From the IMG/VR virus record IMGVR_UViG_3300043411_000554, positions 1-37,340 of that record: a stretch of DNA of 37,340 nucleotides, one strand, 5' to 3'. Position numbers and translations under genes: made by a program. The first letter of the stretch is position 1, and the number at the start of each line of letters is the position of its first letter. Below the pieces are notes generated by a model. That model saw only the letters and a list, made by a program, of their open reading frames with translations. It did no database searches and was not told the origin of the DNA. The stretch is from a virus. Below, one piece after another: positions 30,807 through 37,340 of this stretch.

Positions 30807-31300
30807 TGGAGGTTAAGAGCAGGCTGAGCGATGCGATTGTGTTGATGATGATCTCCCTGCTGTGGACAGGTTTGATCGGGATCGGCGTTTGGCTGGCGTT
30901 CGGGTGGCTGGTCGAATCGTTCGGGCGGGAGATCGCTATTGTGACGGTGTTCGCCCTGGGCGGGGTGGCGCTGGCGATTGTATTGTGGGTCGGGTCGTCT
31001 CGCCACACGACGGCGATCTGGCGGTCGGCGCTGCACTACGCAGCGGATACGCACGAGGCGAATGTGCAGGCGCTGCGAAGCTTGTCGGCGGTGCAGCGGG
31101 AGGACGCACGCGCGTACCGGGTGAGGGAGCAGGCGCAGGCGCAGATCGGGGTGGCGTCCTACCGGGCGGCGCTGGCGGATGCGCGGGCGGTGACGCGGCA
31201 GGAGTTGCGGGTGGAGCAGCAGCAGGCGCCGCAGGTGCGGGCGTGGGCGATGGGGGAGGATGAGGAAGGGGAGGGGGGCGGGTTTCAGTGGACGGAGTAG
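30806..31300 (+). CDS. Membrane protein with cytoplasmic coiled tail
   Basis: This 164-aa protein has two transmembrane helices (about 10-33 and 41-63: IVLMMISLLWTGLIGIGVWL, then IVTVFALGGVALAIVLWVG). A long helical, charged domain follows (ALRSLSAVQREDARAYRVRE, QAQAQIGVASYRAALADARA) with an acidic Gly-rich end. It is coupled to the preceding gene and lies in the FtsK-like operon, so it may anchor that ATPase to the membrane. That role is inference. Confidence 0.6.
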   Translation: MEVKSRLSDAIVLMMISLLWTGLIGIGVWLAFGWLVESFGREIAIVTVFALGGVALAIVLWVGSSRHTTAIWRSALHYAADTHEANVQALRSLSAVQREDARAYRVREQAQAQIGVASYRAALADARAVTRQELRVEQQQAPQVRAWAMGEDEEGEGGGFQWTE

Positions 31301-31331
31301 GGTAGCACGCACAGAACGAACGTGCTACAAT
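31301..31331 (+). promoter_or_regulatory. Promoter-like element, copy 2 (extended -10)
   Basis: This element matches 11988-12018 at 27 of 31 positions with identical spacing. TGCTACAAT at 31323-31331 is an extended -10. TAGCAC (31303-31308) and GTGCTA (31323-31328) form a perfect 6-base inverted repeat, and AGAACGAACGTGCT lies between. It begins right after the stop codon of the membrane-protein gene, as copy 1 does after its neighbour. Confidence 0.6.
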
Positions 31332-31351
31332 CGAGATCACAACCAGGGGGG

Positions 31352-31384
31352 CGGGCGCCCGGTGGGGCGCCCGTCTTTGCTTTT
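31352..31384 (+). terminator. Intrinsic terminator or attenuator
   Basis: A 9-bp stem CGGGCGCCC / GGGCGCCCG with loop GGTG (31352-31373) is followed by TCTTTGCTTTT. Stem and position mirror the terminator at 12035. The -10 of the promoter-like element is 20 bases upstream. Confidence 0.8.
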
Positions 31385-31429
31385 CCCCTACCGGCCTGCC
31401 CTCCGCCATTTGATCCCTTGAGGTGACGC

Positions 31430-31603
31430 ATGAATGATTTGCCGCAGATGTTGCCCGCACCCGTCGAGGTGGTGGCGGTGGCGTCTGTGCTCGGCGGGCT
31501 GGTGCTGGCCGGGCTGGGGGTGGAGGTGCCTACGTCGGTGGTGGCGCTGGGGAGTGGCGCAATCGCCGGCATGGTTGGTCTGCTGGCGCCGTCGCCGCGT
31601 TAA
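31430..31603 (+). CDS. Small two-helix membrane protein (57 aa), holin candidate
   Basis: MNDLPQMLPAPVEVVAVASV is followed by LGGLVLAGLGVEVPTSVVAL and GSGAIAGMVGLLAPSPR, giving two hydrophobic helices with a short turn. GAGGTG lies six bases before ATG 31430. It stands alone between two structured gaps, directly downstream of promoter and terminator elements, so its expression looks tightly controlled. This would suit a holin or other membrane-active protein. Topology alone does not prove it. Confidence 0.6.
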   Translation: MNDLPQMLPAPVEVVAVASVLGGLVLAGLGVEVPTSVVALGSGAIAGMVGLLAPSPR

Positions 31604-31642
31604 GCATATTGCCTGGGGTTCTCCTTGTGATGGACAGGTACG

Positions 31643-31722
31643 GCGAAAGGGGCGGCGCTTATGCGTCGCCCCTTTCGCATAGACAAGGGGAAGCGACAGG
31701 GGCGCAGGGTGGGCGCCTGTCG
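31643..31722. promoter_or_regulatory. Two strong hairpins in the gap before the terminase genes
   Basis: Bases 31643-31658 pair with 31663-31678 over 16 bp (one wobble) with a TTAT tetraloop. CGACAGG (31694-31700) pairs with CCTGTCG (31716-31722) with a further CGC/GCG pair inside. There is no T tract, so these are not simple terminators. They could stabilise or process mRNA, or be the packaging recognition site. The rest of 31604-31767 shows nothing else. Confidence 0.55.
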
Positions 31723-31767
31723 TCGCCCCGTCCAGTAGGTTGAAGATTTCCAGAGTAAATCCTGAGT

Positions 31768-32307
31768 ATGGAGTATCCAGCGTATGCAGTCCGCTATCTG
31801 ACCTATGAGCTGGTGCAGGCGCTCGAACAGTTGAGCGAACAGCAGCAGCAGCTTATCCTGCGCGTAATCTTCAGGGACAAGTACACGGGCGGGCGGGCGT
31901 TGATCCCGTGGCGGTACATCGGGGCGGGGAAGCTGGTCTCGACGCAGACGTATAGCGGGCGGGGCTGGCAGGACGAGACAGGGGGATGGCATGAGGTGGG
32001 CTGGCACCATCAGGGGGCGTTCCGCACGGCGGTGCAGATGGCAAAGCGGGCTGTGCTGGAGGTGGCCGCCGAAGAAGGGCTGGCGGATGTTGCCAAAGCG
32101 AAAGCGAAAGCACGGGCGAAGCTGCCACGGCTGACGGTGCTACGCATCGAGATGGCGGAAGATATAGGGCTGGAGGCGCAGCACAGGCTGAAGGCGATCA
32201 AGGACAATGAGGCGCTGGCGCTGCTGGGGATGGATGACCAGGCCAGCGACGCGGCGCCGGGCGAGGGAACACTGGAGGGTGACTGGTGGAAAGCAGCGAT
32301 GGAGTGA
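31768..32307 (+). CDS. Probable small terminase subunit
   Basis: This 179-aa protein has helical segments (YELVQALEQLSEQQQQLILR), a middle part rich in Gly/Trp/His (GRGWQDETGGWHEVGWHHQG) and a helical, basic then acidic C-terminus (AKAKAKARAKLPRLTVLRIE). It lies two genes before the large terminase, where the DNA-recognition subunit is expected. No ATPase motif is present. Small terminases diverge strongly, so this rests on position and size. The start is ATG 31768 with a weak ribosome-binding site. Confidence 0.5.
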   Translation: MEYPAYAVRYLTYELVQALEQLSEQQQQLILRVIFRDKYTGGRALIPWRYIGAGKLVSTQTYSGRGWQDETGGWHEVGWHHQGAFRTAVQMAKRAVLEVAAEEGLADVAKAKAKARAKLPRLTVLRIEMAEDIGLEAQHRLKAIKDNEALALLGMDDQASDAAPGEGTLEGDWWKAAME

Positions 32308-32582
32308 CAAAAAGACCCACGCCGGCCGATGGGGACGACTACACGTGGGCGCCATCGGCGGGAACGGCGCAAGCGCACCTACTGCTCCACATTCAGGACA
32401 CGCCCAGCAATGGGACGTATGACCTGCGGACGGGGACAGAGCGCACACAGGCACAACTCGAAGACCTGGCGTTCCGGTTGCGCACGCTGGAGGCACAGTA
32501 CAGCCAGGAGATTCACACGTTGGCAGAACGGCTGCAACAGGTGGAGTATGTCCTCGACCAGTACGCCGGCGATCATCGATAG
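32286..32582 (+). CDS. Small coiled-coil protein between terminase genes
   Basis: This 98-aa protein starts at GTG 32286, six bases after GGAGGG, and overlaps both neighbours (22 and 35 bases). The N-terminus is polar. The C-terminal half is a coiled coil (AQLEDLAFRLRTLEAQYSQE, IHTLAERLQQVEYVLDQY). A role in assembly of the packaging motor is possible. I do not recognise the family. Confidence 0.6.
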   Translation: MESSDGVTKRPTPADGDDYTWAPSAGTAQAHLLLHIQDTPSNGTYDLRTGTERTQAQLEDLAFRLRTLEAQYSQEIHTLAERLQQVEYVLDQYAGDHR

Positions 32583-34092
32583 GGTGCTGGCGCTGCGCCG
32601 CTACCAGCGTGACGTGGCGCTCTTCAGCCGGGATGTGATCGGCTATCCGCTATATCGCTACCAGGTGGAGTGGGCGCAGCACGCGCTGGAGATGATCGCC
32701 GAGCGGCGCAACGAGGTGTTGGTGGTGGAACAGCCGCGGCAGAGCGGGAAAAATGAGACAAGCGCACAGTTGGAGGTGGCGGTGCTGGCACGGCATGGGG
32801 CGCACGGTGGGGAGTTGGTGAAGTGTGCGCCGACGTTCAAGCCCCAGATCGTCAACAGCAAGTTACGCTTTGCGGCACGGGCAGAGATGGCGGCGGAGCG
32901 GATGCCGTTTCTCAAGGTGCGCCCCAGCATGGGCTACATGTATCGACTCGGCAGGGCGGGGATTACGTTCCTGAGCGCAGACCCTGGGGCCAGCGTGGTA
33001 GGGGCAACGGCAAGCCTGGCGCTGGAGGTGGACGAAGCGCAGGACGTGGACGCCGACAAGTTCAACAAGGACTTCGCCCCGATGCGGGCCTCGACGGCGG
33101 CGCCGCTGATTCTCTACGGCACGACATGGACGAACGACACGCTGCTCGCCAGCACGAAGCGGGACATCCTCGAAGGGCGGCTGCCGGGTAGGGTGTTCCG
33201 GGTGCTGCCGGAGTTGGTGGGCGAAGAGAACCCGGCGTACTGGCTGTATGTCGAGGGGGAGGTGCGCCGGCTGGGGCGCCAGCATCCGCTGATCCGCACG
33301 CAGTATTTTCTCGAAGAGCTGGAGAATCGGGGGCGGCTGTTTGGCGAGACCCAGTTGCGGCAGATGATGGGCGACCACAACCAGAAGGAAGAGCGGGAAA
33401 GCGAATCGATCATCGTGGCCGGGCTGGACTGGGCTGGGGCGGATGAGGATGCGGGGGAGATCTCCAGCCTGATGCGCCAGAGTAAGCGGGATAGCGTGGC
33501 GCTGAGCGTGGGTGCGGTGTCGTTTGTGAAGGAGACGGAGGGGCTGTTTGTTCCCGTGGTGCGGGCGCTGGCGCGGTATGAGTGGGTGAATGTGCATCCG
33601 CTGAGTTTGAAGGCGACGCTCTACGACATCCTGCAGCGGAAGTGGCGGGTCAACCTGATGCACAGCGACGGCACGGGGATTGGGGCAACGGGGACGCTGG
33701 AGCTTGGCAAGGCGCTTGACGCAGGGACGGGGAAGCGGGTCACCGCGGTGACTTTCGATGGGGCGTGGAAGACACACACCGGTCTGGCATTCCAGCTGAT
33801 CAGCCTGGTCAACGGGTCCCGGTTCCTCGACTACAAAGCCAGCGGCTTCGACCCGATTGAGACGGCACAGCAAGAGGAGCCGGACAAGGGCAGTGTACAC
33901 CGGCATGTGTGGTGGCAGCGGGGACACGCGCGGATGGAAGCAAAGAATAATCAGCGGGTGCGGGTATATGTGCCAGAGAGTGAGGGGCACGACGACCTGC
34001 TGATGGCGGATATGCTGATGGTGGATGCGGCAATGAGCCTGCAACCTGTAGCGCCGGTGGGGCCTGCGAAGAAGCGGGCGCCGATTGGGTAG
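32548..34092 (+). CDS. terL: Large terminase subunit (ATPase and nuclease)
   Basis: The 514-aa product starts at ATG 32548. An in-frame GTG at 32584 is an alternative. The ATPase domain has Walker A QPRQSGKNET (residues 62-71, K68) and Walker B LEVDEAQD (D162 E163). The RNase H-like nuclease domain has three Asp positions: GLDWAG (D294), HSDGTG (D374) and GHDDLL (D482/D483). It pumps DNA into the prohead through the portal and cuts the concatemer. The codons upstream of 32548 in this frame are a shadow of the coiled-coil gene. All key residues are present. Confidence 0.93.
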   Translation: MSSTSTPAIIDRVLALRRYQRDVALFSRDVIGYPLYRYQVEWAQHALEMIAERRNEVLVVEQPRQSGKNETSAQLEVAVLARHGAHGGELVKCAPTFKPQIVNSKLRFAARAEMAAERMPFLKVRPSMGYMYRLGRAGITFLSADPGASVVGATASLALEVDEAQDVDADKFNKDFAPMRASTAAPLILYGTTWTNDTLLASTKRDILEGRLPGRVFRVLPELVGEENPAYWLYVEGEVRRLGRQHPLIRTQYFLEELENRGRLFGETQLRQMMGDHNQKEERESESIIVAGLDWAGADEDAGEISSLMRQSKRDSVALSVGAVSFVKETEGLFVPVVRALARYEWVNVHPLSLKATLYDILQRKWRVNLMHSDGTGIGATGTLELGKALDAGTGKRVTAVTFDGAWKTHTGLAFQLISLVNGSRFLDYKASGFDPIETAQQEEPDKGSVHRHVWWQRGHARMEAKNNQRVRVYVPESEGHDDLLMADMLMVDAAMSLQPVAPVGPAKKRAPIG

Positions 34093-34107
34093 AGGGAGAT
34101 TACAGAT

Positions 34108-34860
34108 TTGAGACTGTATCAAGGCGATTGCATGGAGGTGCTGCGGACGCTGGAGCCAGAAAGCGTGGACGCCGTGATCGTCGATCCACCTTATTCTTCG
34201 GGTGGATTCACGCGGGGTGATCGTGTCAATGGCAACACCAGTAGCAAGTATGTGCAGACGGGAACCAACGTGGTGCGCCCTGAGTTCCTCGGCGACAATC
34301 GGGATCAACGCAGTTGGATCATGTGGTGCGCGCTGTGGCTTCAGCAGGCAATGGCAGTCACCAAGCCGGGCGGGTATGTGCTGATGTTTACTGACTGGCG
34401 CCAGTTGCCAGCGGCTACCGATGCACTACAGGCGGGCGGGTGGTCATGGCGTGGGATTGTGGTGTGGGATAAGACCGAAGCGGCACGGCCGCCCAACACG
34501 GCGTACTTCCGGCACCAGTGCGAATACATCTTATGGGGGACGAAGGGAGCAACACGATCCGAATATGCTACCGGCCCGTGGGATGGCGTGATCCGGTTGG
34601 GGGTAGCACAGGCAGACAAACATCACATAACGGGCAAGCCCACGGCACTGATGAGGAAATTGATTCAGGTGTGCCCGGTCGACGGCGTGGTGCTCGACCC
34701 GTTCATGGGGAGTGGTACGACGGGGGTAGCTTGCCGGTTGGAAGGGCGGGACTTTATCGGGATCGAACTGGACAAGACATATTACCAGATCGCAGAGCGA
34801 CGGATCACGCAGGCGGTAAAGCCGGAAGAGTTGGCGCTATTCCAACAGGCGGCAGAGTAG
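34108..34860 (+). CDS. DNA methyltransferase, N4-cytosine/N6-adenine type, beta class
   Basis: This 250-aa protein has motif IV DPPY at residues 26-29 near the N-terminus, a central target-recognition stretch, and AdoMet-binding motif I DPFMGSGTT at 197-205 near the C-terminus. This order (IV, recognition, I) defines the beta class of amino-methyltransferases. It starts at TTG 34108 with GGGAG about 8 bases upstream, and sits between large terminase and portal genes. No restriction enzyme is adjacent, so it probably protects phage DNA from host restriction or marks it for packaging or expression. Base specificity cannot be read from the sequence. Confidence 0.92.
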   Translation: MRLYQGDCMEVLRTLEPESVDAVIVDPPYSSGGFTRGDRVNGNTSSKYVQTGTNVVRPEFLGDNRDQRSWIMWCALWLQQAMAVTKPGGYVLMFTDWRQLPAATDALQAGGWSWRGIVVWDKTEAARPPNTAYFRHQCEYILWGTKGATRSEYATGPWDGVIRLGVAQADKHHITGKPTALMRKLIQVCPVDGVVLDPFMGSGTTGVACRLEGRDFIGIELDKTYYQIAERRITQAVKPEELALFQQAAE

Positions 34861-34870
34861 GGGAGCACTT

Positions 34871-36814
34871 ATGAAACTAACGATAGACGAGATTAAAGAG
34901 TGGGTGGACGCTATCGAGTCCAAGCAGGGGGAGTACCGCACGGCGGCCAGGACGTGGGAAGCCATGTGGAATATGGAGGTCTTCGACCGCACGCCGAAGC
35001 AGGCAATCGAGCAGGACGGGCAGGAGCAGGTGACGCTGCCGGTTGCGTACAACGTGGTGCATCTGGCGCAGCGATTGATCAGCTCGCACCCGCGGATCGA
35101 GGTGCCCAGCGAGCTCGCTGAAGAGGACGACGACCAGGCGGCGCAGGTGCGGCAGCGGTGGTTGGCGGCGCTGTGGCAGCGGGTGAATCGGCAGGCCGGG
35201 CGGGATGTGATCGCTGATGCGGTGTGGCAGGCGCTCGTGCGTGGGCGGTTTTGCTTCCAGGTGCTGTGGGTCTTCGACCAGATGCCGGAACGCTTGAAGG
35301 AGACCAGCCTGCCCATGATTGTGCGGACGCTCGATCCGCTGAACGTGGGGGTGAAGCGTGGGCCGCTGTATGTGGAGTATGCGTATTACAAAGACCCGCA
35401 GACGGTCAGTTCGATCCGGCAGATGTTCCCCAACCTGGAGGTGGGCAAGGGCGCCAGGCGCAAAAGACGGAACAAGGGCGAGGATAAGCTCGACGTGATC
35501 GATATGTGGTGGGTGGGTGACGAAGGGGCGATCTGGAATGCGGTAGTGGTCGACGACCAGTTCGCCAAAGAGCCGGTGGCGACGGACTATTTGCATATCC
35601 CGATTGTGCTAGGGTTGGGCGACACGGCGCCGATTGACAGCAAGATCGGGCAGGGCTACAGCATCCTACACCCGCTAAAGGACATCTACCCGTACATGTG
35701 CCGACTTGCCAGCCAGATCGGGACGGGGCTGCTGGCGTACTTCTGGCCGGCGATCCTGGTCGAGAATGAGATGGGGGTAGAGGTGCCCGACCTGGAGATT
35801 GGGCCGGGGAAGACGACGCCGATCCCCGCGGGGACGAAGGTCAACGTGCTGCGCGCAGACGTGAACGTACCACTGGCCAACAACATGCTCGGCATTCTGG
35901 ACACCCACATGCAGATGGCGACCTTCCCCGGCGTGATGTATGGGGAGAGCGGCGACATGAAGGCAGGGTATGGGGTCAACGTGCTGGCAGACCAGGCACG
36001 GGGACGCATCGCCCAGATTCGCAATAACGTGGAGAGCGCACTGGAGCATGTGAATGAGATCGTGCTGGCGCTGGTGGATGAGATGGCCGACAGCCAGGGC
36101 GTGACGATCTGGGGCAAGGATAGCCGCAGCGGGAGTATCTTTAAGGAGGTGCTGACGCCGGAAGACATCCAGGGCGCCTACAACAATATGGTGACGCTTG
36201 TCCCCGCGGTGACGCTCGACGACCTGCAAAAGCAAACGCTAGGTATGCGGATGGTGGAGCAGGGGATCGCCAGTATGCGGACGTACCGGGACAAGTTCAT
36301 TAGCGAGGAGTTCCCGGACGATGAGGCGCTGCGCGTGGCGTATGAGCGGCTGATTACCGGGGAGTTGGGGCCGAAGACGCAGTTGGAAGCATTGCAGAAA
36401 TACCGCCCGAACGACTGGGAGAGACTCGTCAAAGGCACGCCACTTGAGCAACTGGCGCGGCAGATGGAAGAGCGGGGCCAGGGGACAGGTGGTCCGCCCG
36501 GTATGCCGCCAGGTGGTCCGCCCGGTATGCCGCCAGGTGGGCCGCCAGGAATGCCGCCAGGAATGCCGCCCGGTGGGCCGCCGATGGGTGGGCCGCCCGG
36601 AATGCCGCCCGGTGGGCCGCCAGGAATGGGGGGAGGTGGGCCAGGGGGAGCGCCGCCAGCGATGGTGGGCGGGCTGCCACCTGAACTACTGCTGGGGGCG
36701 GCGGCGGGACAGCTTCCGCCAGGGCTATTCCAGCAGATGCAAGGAGAGGAGTTGCCACCAGAGGAGATGCTGCGGCGACAGATGGGCGGGCCGCCCGGAA
36801 TGATGAGGGGATGA
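34871..36814 (+). CDS. Portal protein
   Basis: This 647-aa protein has the length and helical-beta pattern of phage portals: LPVAYNVVHLAQRLISSHPR near the N-terminus, VWQALVRGRFCFQVLWVFD, a stem/wing region with LLAYFWPAILVENEMG, and QARGRIAQIRNNVESALEHV. The final 110 residues are a low-complexity Pro/Gly/Met tail (GGPPGMPP units, 36490-36660), unusual for a portal. It follows the methyltransferase and terminase genes and precedes the virion module, the standard position. GGGGAG precedes ATG 34871. It should form the dodecameric DNA gateway at one capsid vertex. Confidence 0.88.
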   Translation: MKLTIDEIKEWVDAIESKQGEYRTAARTWEAMWNMEVFDRTPKQAIEQDGQEQVTLPVAYNVVHLAQRLISSHPRIEVPSELAEEDDDQAAQVRQRWLAALWQRVNRQAGRDVIADAVWQALVRGRFCFQVLWVFDQMPERLKETSLPMIVRTLDPLNVGVKRGPLYVEYAYYKDPQTVSSIRQMFPNLEVGKGARRKRRNKGEDKLDVIDMWWVGDEGAIWNAVVVDDQFAKEPVATDYLHIPIVLGLGDTAPIDSKIGQGYSILHPLKDIYPYMCRLASQIGTGLLAYFWPAILVENEMGVEVPDLEIGPGKTTPIPAGTKVNVLRADVNVPLANNMLGILDTHMQMATFPGVMYGESGDMKAGYGVNVLADQARGRIAQIRNNVESALEHVNEIVLALVDEMADSQGVTIWGKDSRSGSIFKEVLTPEDIQGAYNNMVTLVPAVTLDDLQKQTLGMRMVEQGIASMRTYRDKFISEEFPDDEALRVAYERLITGELGPKTQLEALQKYRPNDWERLVKGTPLEQLARQMEERGQGTGGPPGMPPGGPPGMPPGGPPGMPPGMPPGGPPMGGPPGMPPGGPPGMGGGGPGGAPPAMVGGLPPELLLGAAAGQLPPGLFQQMQGEELPPEEMLRRQMGGPPGMMRG

Positions 36815-36815
36815 G

Positions 36816-37007
36816 ATGGTAAAGAGCACACAGACGGACACGGCGGATACGTTCGAGGGCGCACGGGTGGCGCTCGGCGTTTGGGAGAAGGAGACACAGG
36901 CTGATCGCTGGACGGTGAAGCGCATTACCGTGGCGGCGCTGTTCTCTCTGTTGTGGGCGTTGTTGGTAGAAGTGCGGATGCTGCGATTGCAGCAGGGGAG
37001 GGAGTGA
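36816..37007 (+). CDS. Small membrane protein (63 aa)
   Basis: MVKSTQTDTADTFEGARVAL begins a polar N-terminus. A basic segment (WTVKRIT) and one hydrophobic helix follow (VAALFSLLWALLVEV), with a short charged end. It starts one base after the portal stop, and its TGA overlaps the ATG of the Gln-rich protein (ATGA). Coupled to portal-vertex genes, it may be a virion or membrane-interacting component. Function is unknown. Confidence 0.6.
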   Translation: MVKSTQTDTADTFEGARVALGVWEKETQADRWTVKRITVAALFSLLWALLVEVRMLRLQQGRE

Positions 37008-37340
37008 TGGCGACGACCTATCAGATCACGCCGTATGTGCAGCAGCCGGTGCAGGATGATTGGGGCTACACGCTGCCGATGGCGCTCAACAGCGGGCAAC
37101 AGGCGACGCAGTACAGCACGCAGCCGGTGCAGCCCCAGCAGATGTACAGCACGCAGCCAGTGCAGATGTACAGTGCGCAGGCATTCAGCCAGCAGCCCAG
37201 TTGGTACGGCAACCAGGCGACGCAGTACAGCACGCAGCCGGTGCAGCCCCAGCAGATGTACAGCACGCAGCCAGTGCAGATGTACAGTGCGCAGGCATTC
37301 AGCCAGCAGCCCAGTTGGTACGGCAACCAGGCGACGCAGT
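37007..37340 (+). CDS. Gln-rich repeat virion protein, 5' part (continues at 1-2206)
   Basis: The true start is ATG 37007 (MATTYQITPYVQQPVQDDWG), overlapping the stop of the membrane-protein gene. The reading frame runs off the window end and continues at position 1 of the circle in the same frame, because 37264 equals position 1. The segment holds two copies of a 38-residue Gln/Tyr/Ser-rich repeat. Its low-complexity composition resembles prion-like domains known to self-associate. Confidence 0.85.
   Translation, partial: MATTYQITPYVQQPVQDDWGYTLPMALNSGQQATQYSTQPVQPQQMYSTQPVQMYSAQAFSQQPSWYGNQATQYSTQPVQPQQMYSTQPVQMYSAQAFSQQPSWYGNQATQ
37106..37333 (+). repeat. 114-bp tandem repeat, 2 copies spanning the assembly end
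   Basis: Units at 37106-37219 and 37220-37333 (38 codons each) are virtually identical and contain the 77-base terminal overlap. The contig ends within the repeat, so the real copy number may be higher than assembled. Confidence 0.9.

Noticed and set aside
32863-34308. A 481-aa minus-strand ORF over the terminase
   Set aside because: It covers the intact large terminase with all catalytic motifs on the plus strand. The product is Arg/His/Pro-rich and resembles no family.

Overview
This window looks like an essentially complete genome of a temperate double-stranded DNA phage, assembled as a circle. Its first 77 bases are identical to its last 77 (1-77 = 37264-37340), which gives a circular map of about 37,263 bp. 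A single gene runs across the junction. The DNA is GC-rich by eye. The host is inferred to be a member of the Chloroflexota, because the intergenic spacers carry simple repeats of the GGAGATT and CGCAGATTACGCAGAG type that I associate with such genomes. No host gene is present to prove it. The integration site is clearer: a 45-base segment at 23230-23274 matches the 3' half of a tRNA-His(GTG) gene and lies beside a tyrosine integrase.

Layout, following the circle from attP. (1) Lysogeny module, 22468-24260: two small leftward membrane-protein genes, a rightward excisionase-like HTH gene, the tRNA-His-derived attP core, a strong terminator, and the leftward integrase. (2) Early and accessory module, 24403-31603, all rightward and mostly with overlapping starts and stops: small zinc-binding and membrane proteins, a winged-helix protein whose coding linker holds iteron-like repeats (a possible lambda O-like origin), a DUF3102-like protein, and an FtsK/SpoIIIE-type ATPase. 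(3) Packaging and head entry, 31768-37007: probable small terminase, coiled-coil protein, large terminase, beta-class DNA methyltransferase, portal, and a small membrane protein. (4) Virion module, 37007 through the junction to 22349: an 820-aa Gln/Tyr-rich repeat protein, a giant 3080-aa protein with an ADP-ribosyltransferase-like insert, a probable scaffold, an SU10-like major capsid protein, decoration, connector and tail-fibre-like proteins, and a nuclease-fold protein. There is no obvious tape measure, tail sheath or tail tube. A short-tailed (podovirus-like) particle with the giant protein as an ejection protein is the simplest reading, but it is inference.

The most unusual aspect is regulatory. 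Nearly every real intergenic gap holds strong RNA structure and a TGCTANNAT motif resembling an extended -10 promoter. At three places (11988-12071, 29015-29061, 31301-31384) this motif is followed within about 20 bases by an intrinsic terminator and then by a ribosome-binding site and gene. Two of these cassettes share a 31-base element at 27 of 31 positions. This suggests genome-wide attenuation or antitermination. A separate 130-base element at 14674-14828 folds into a long wobble-containing stem, and its last hairpin sequesters the ribosome-binding site and start codon of the next gene. No endolysin, repressor, polymerase or helicase is recognisable.
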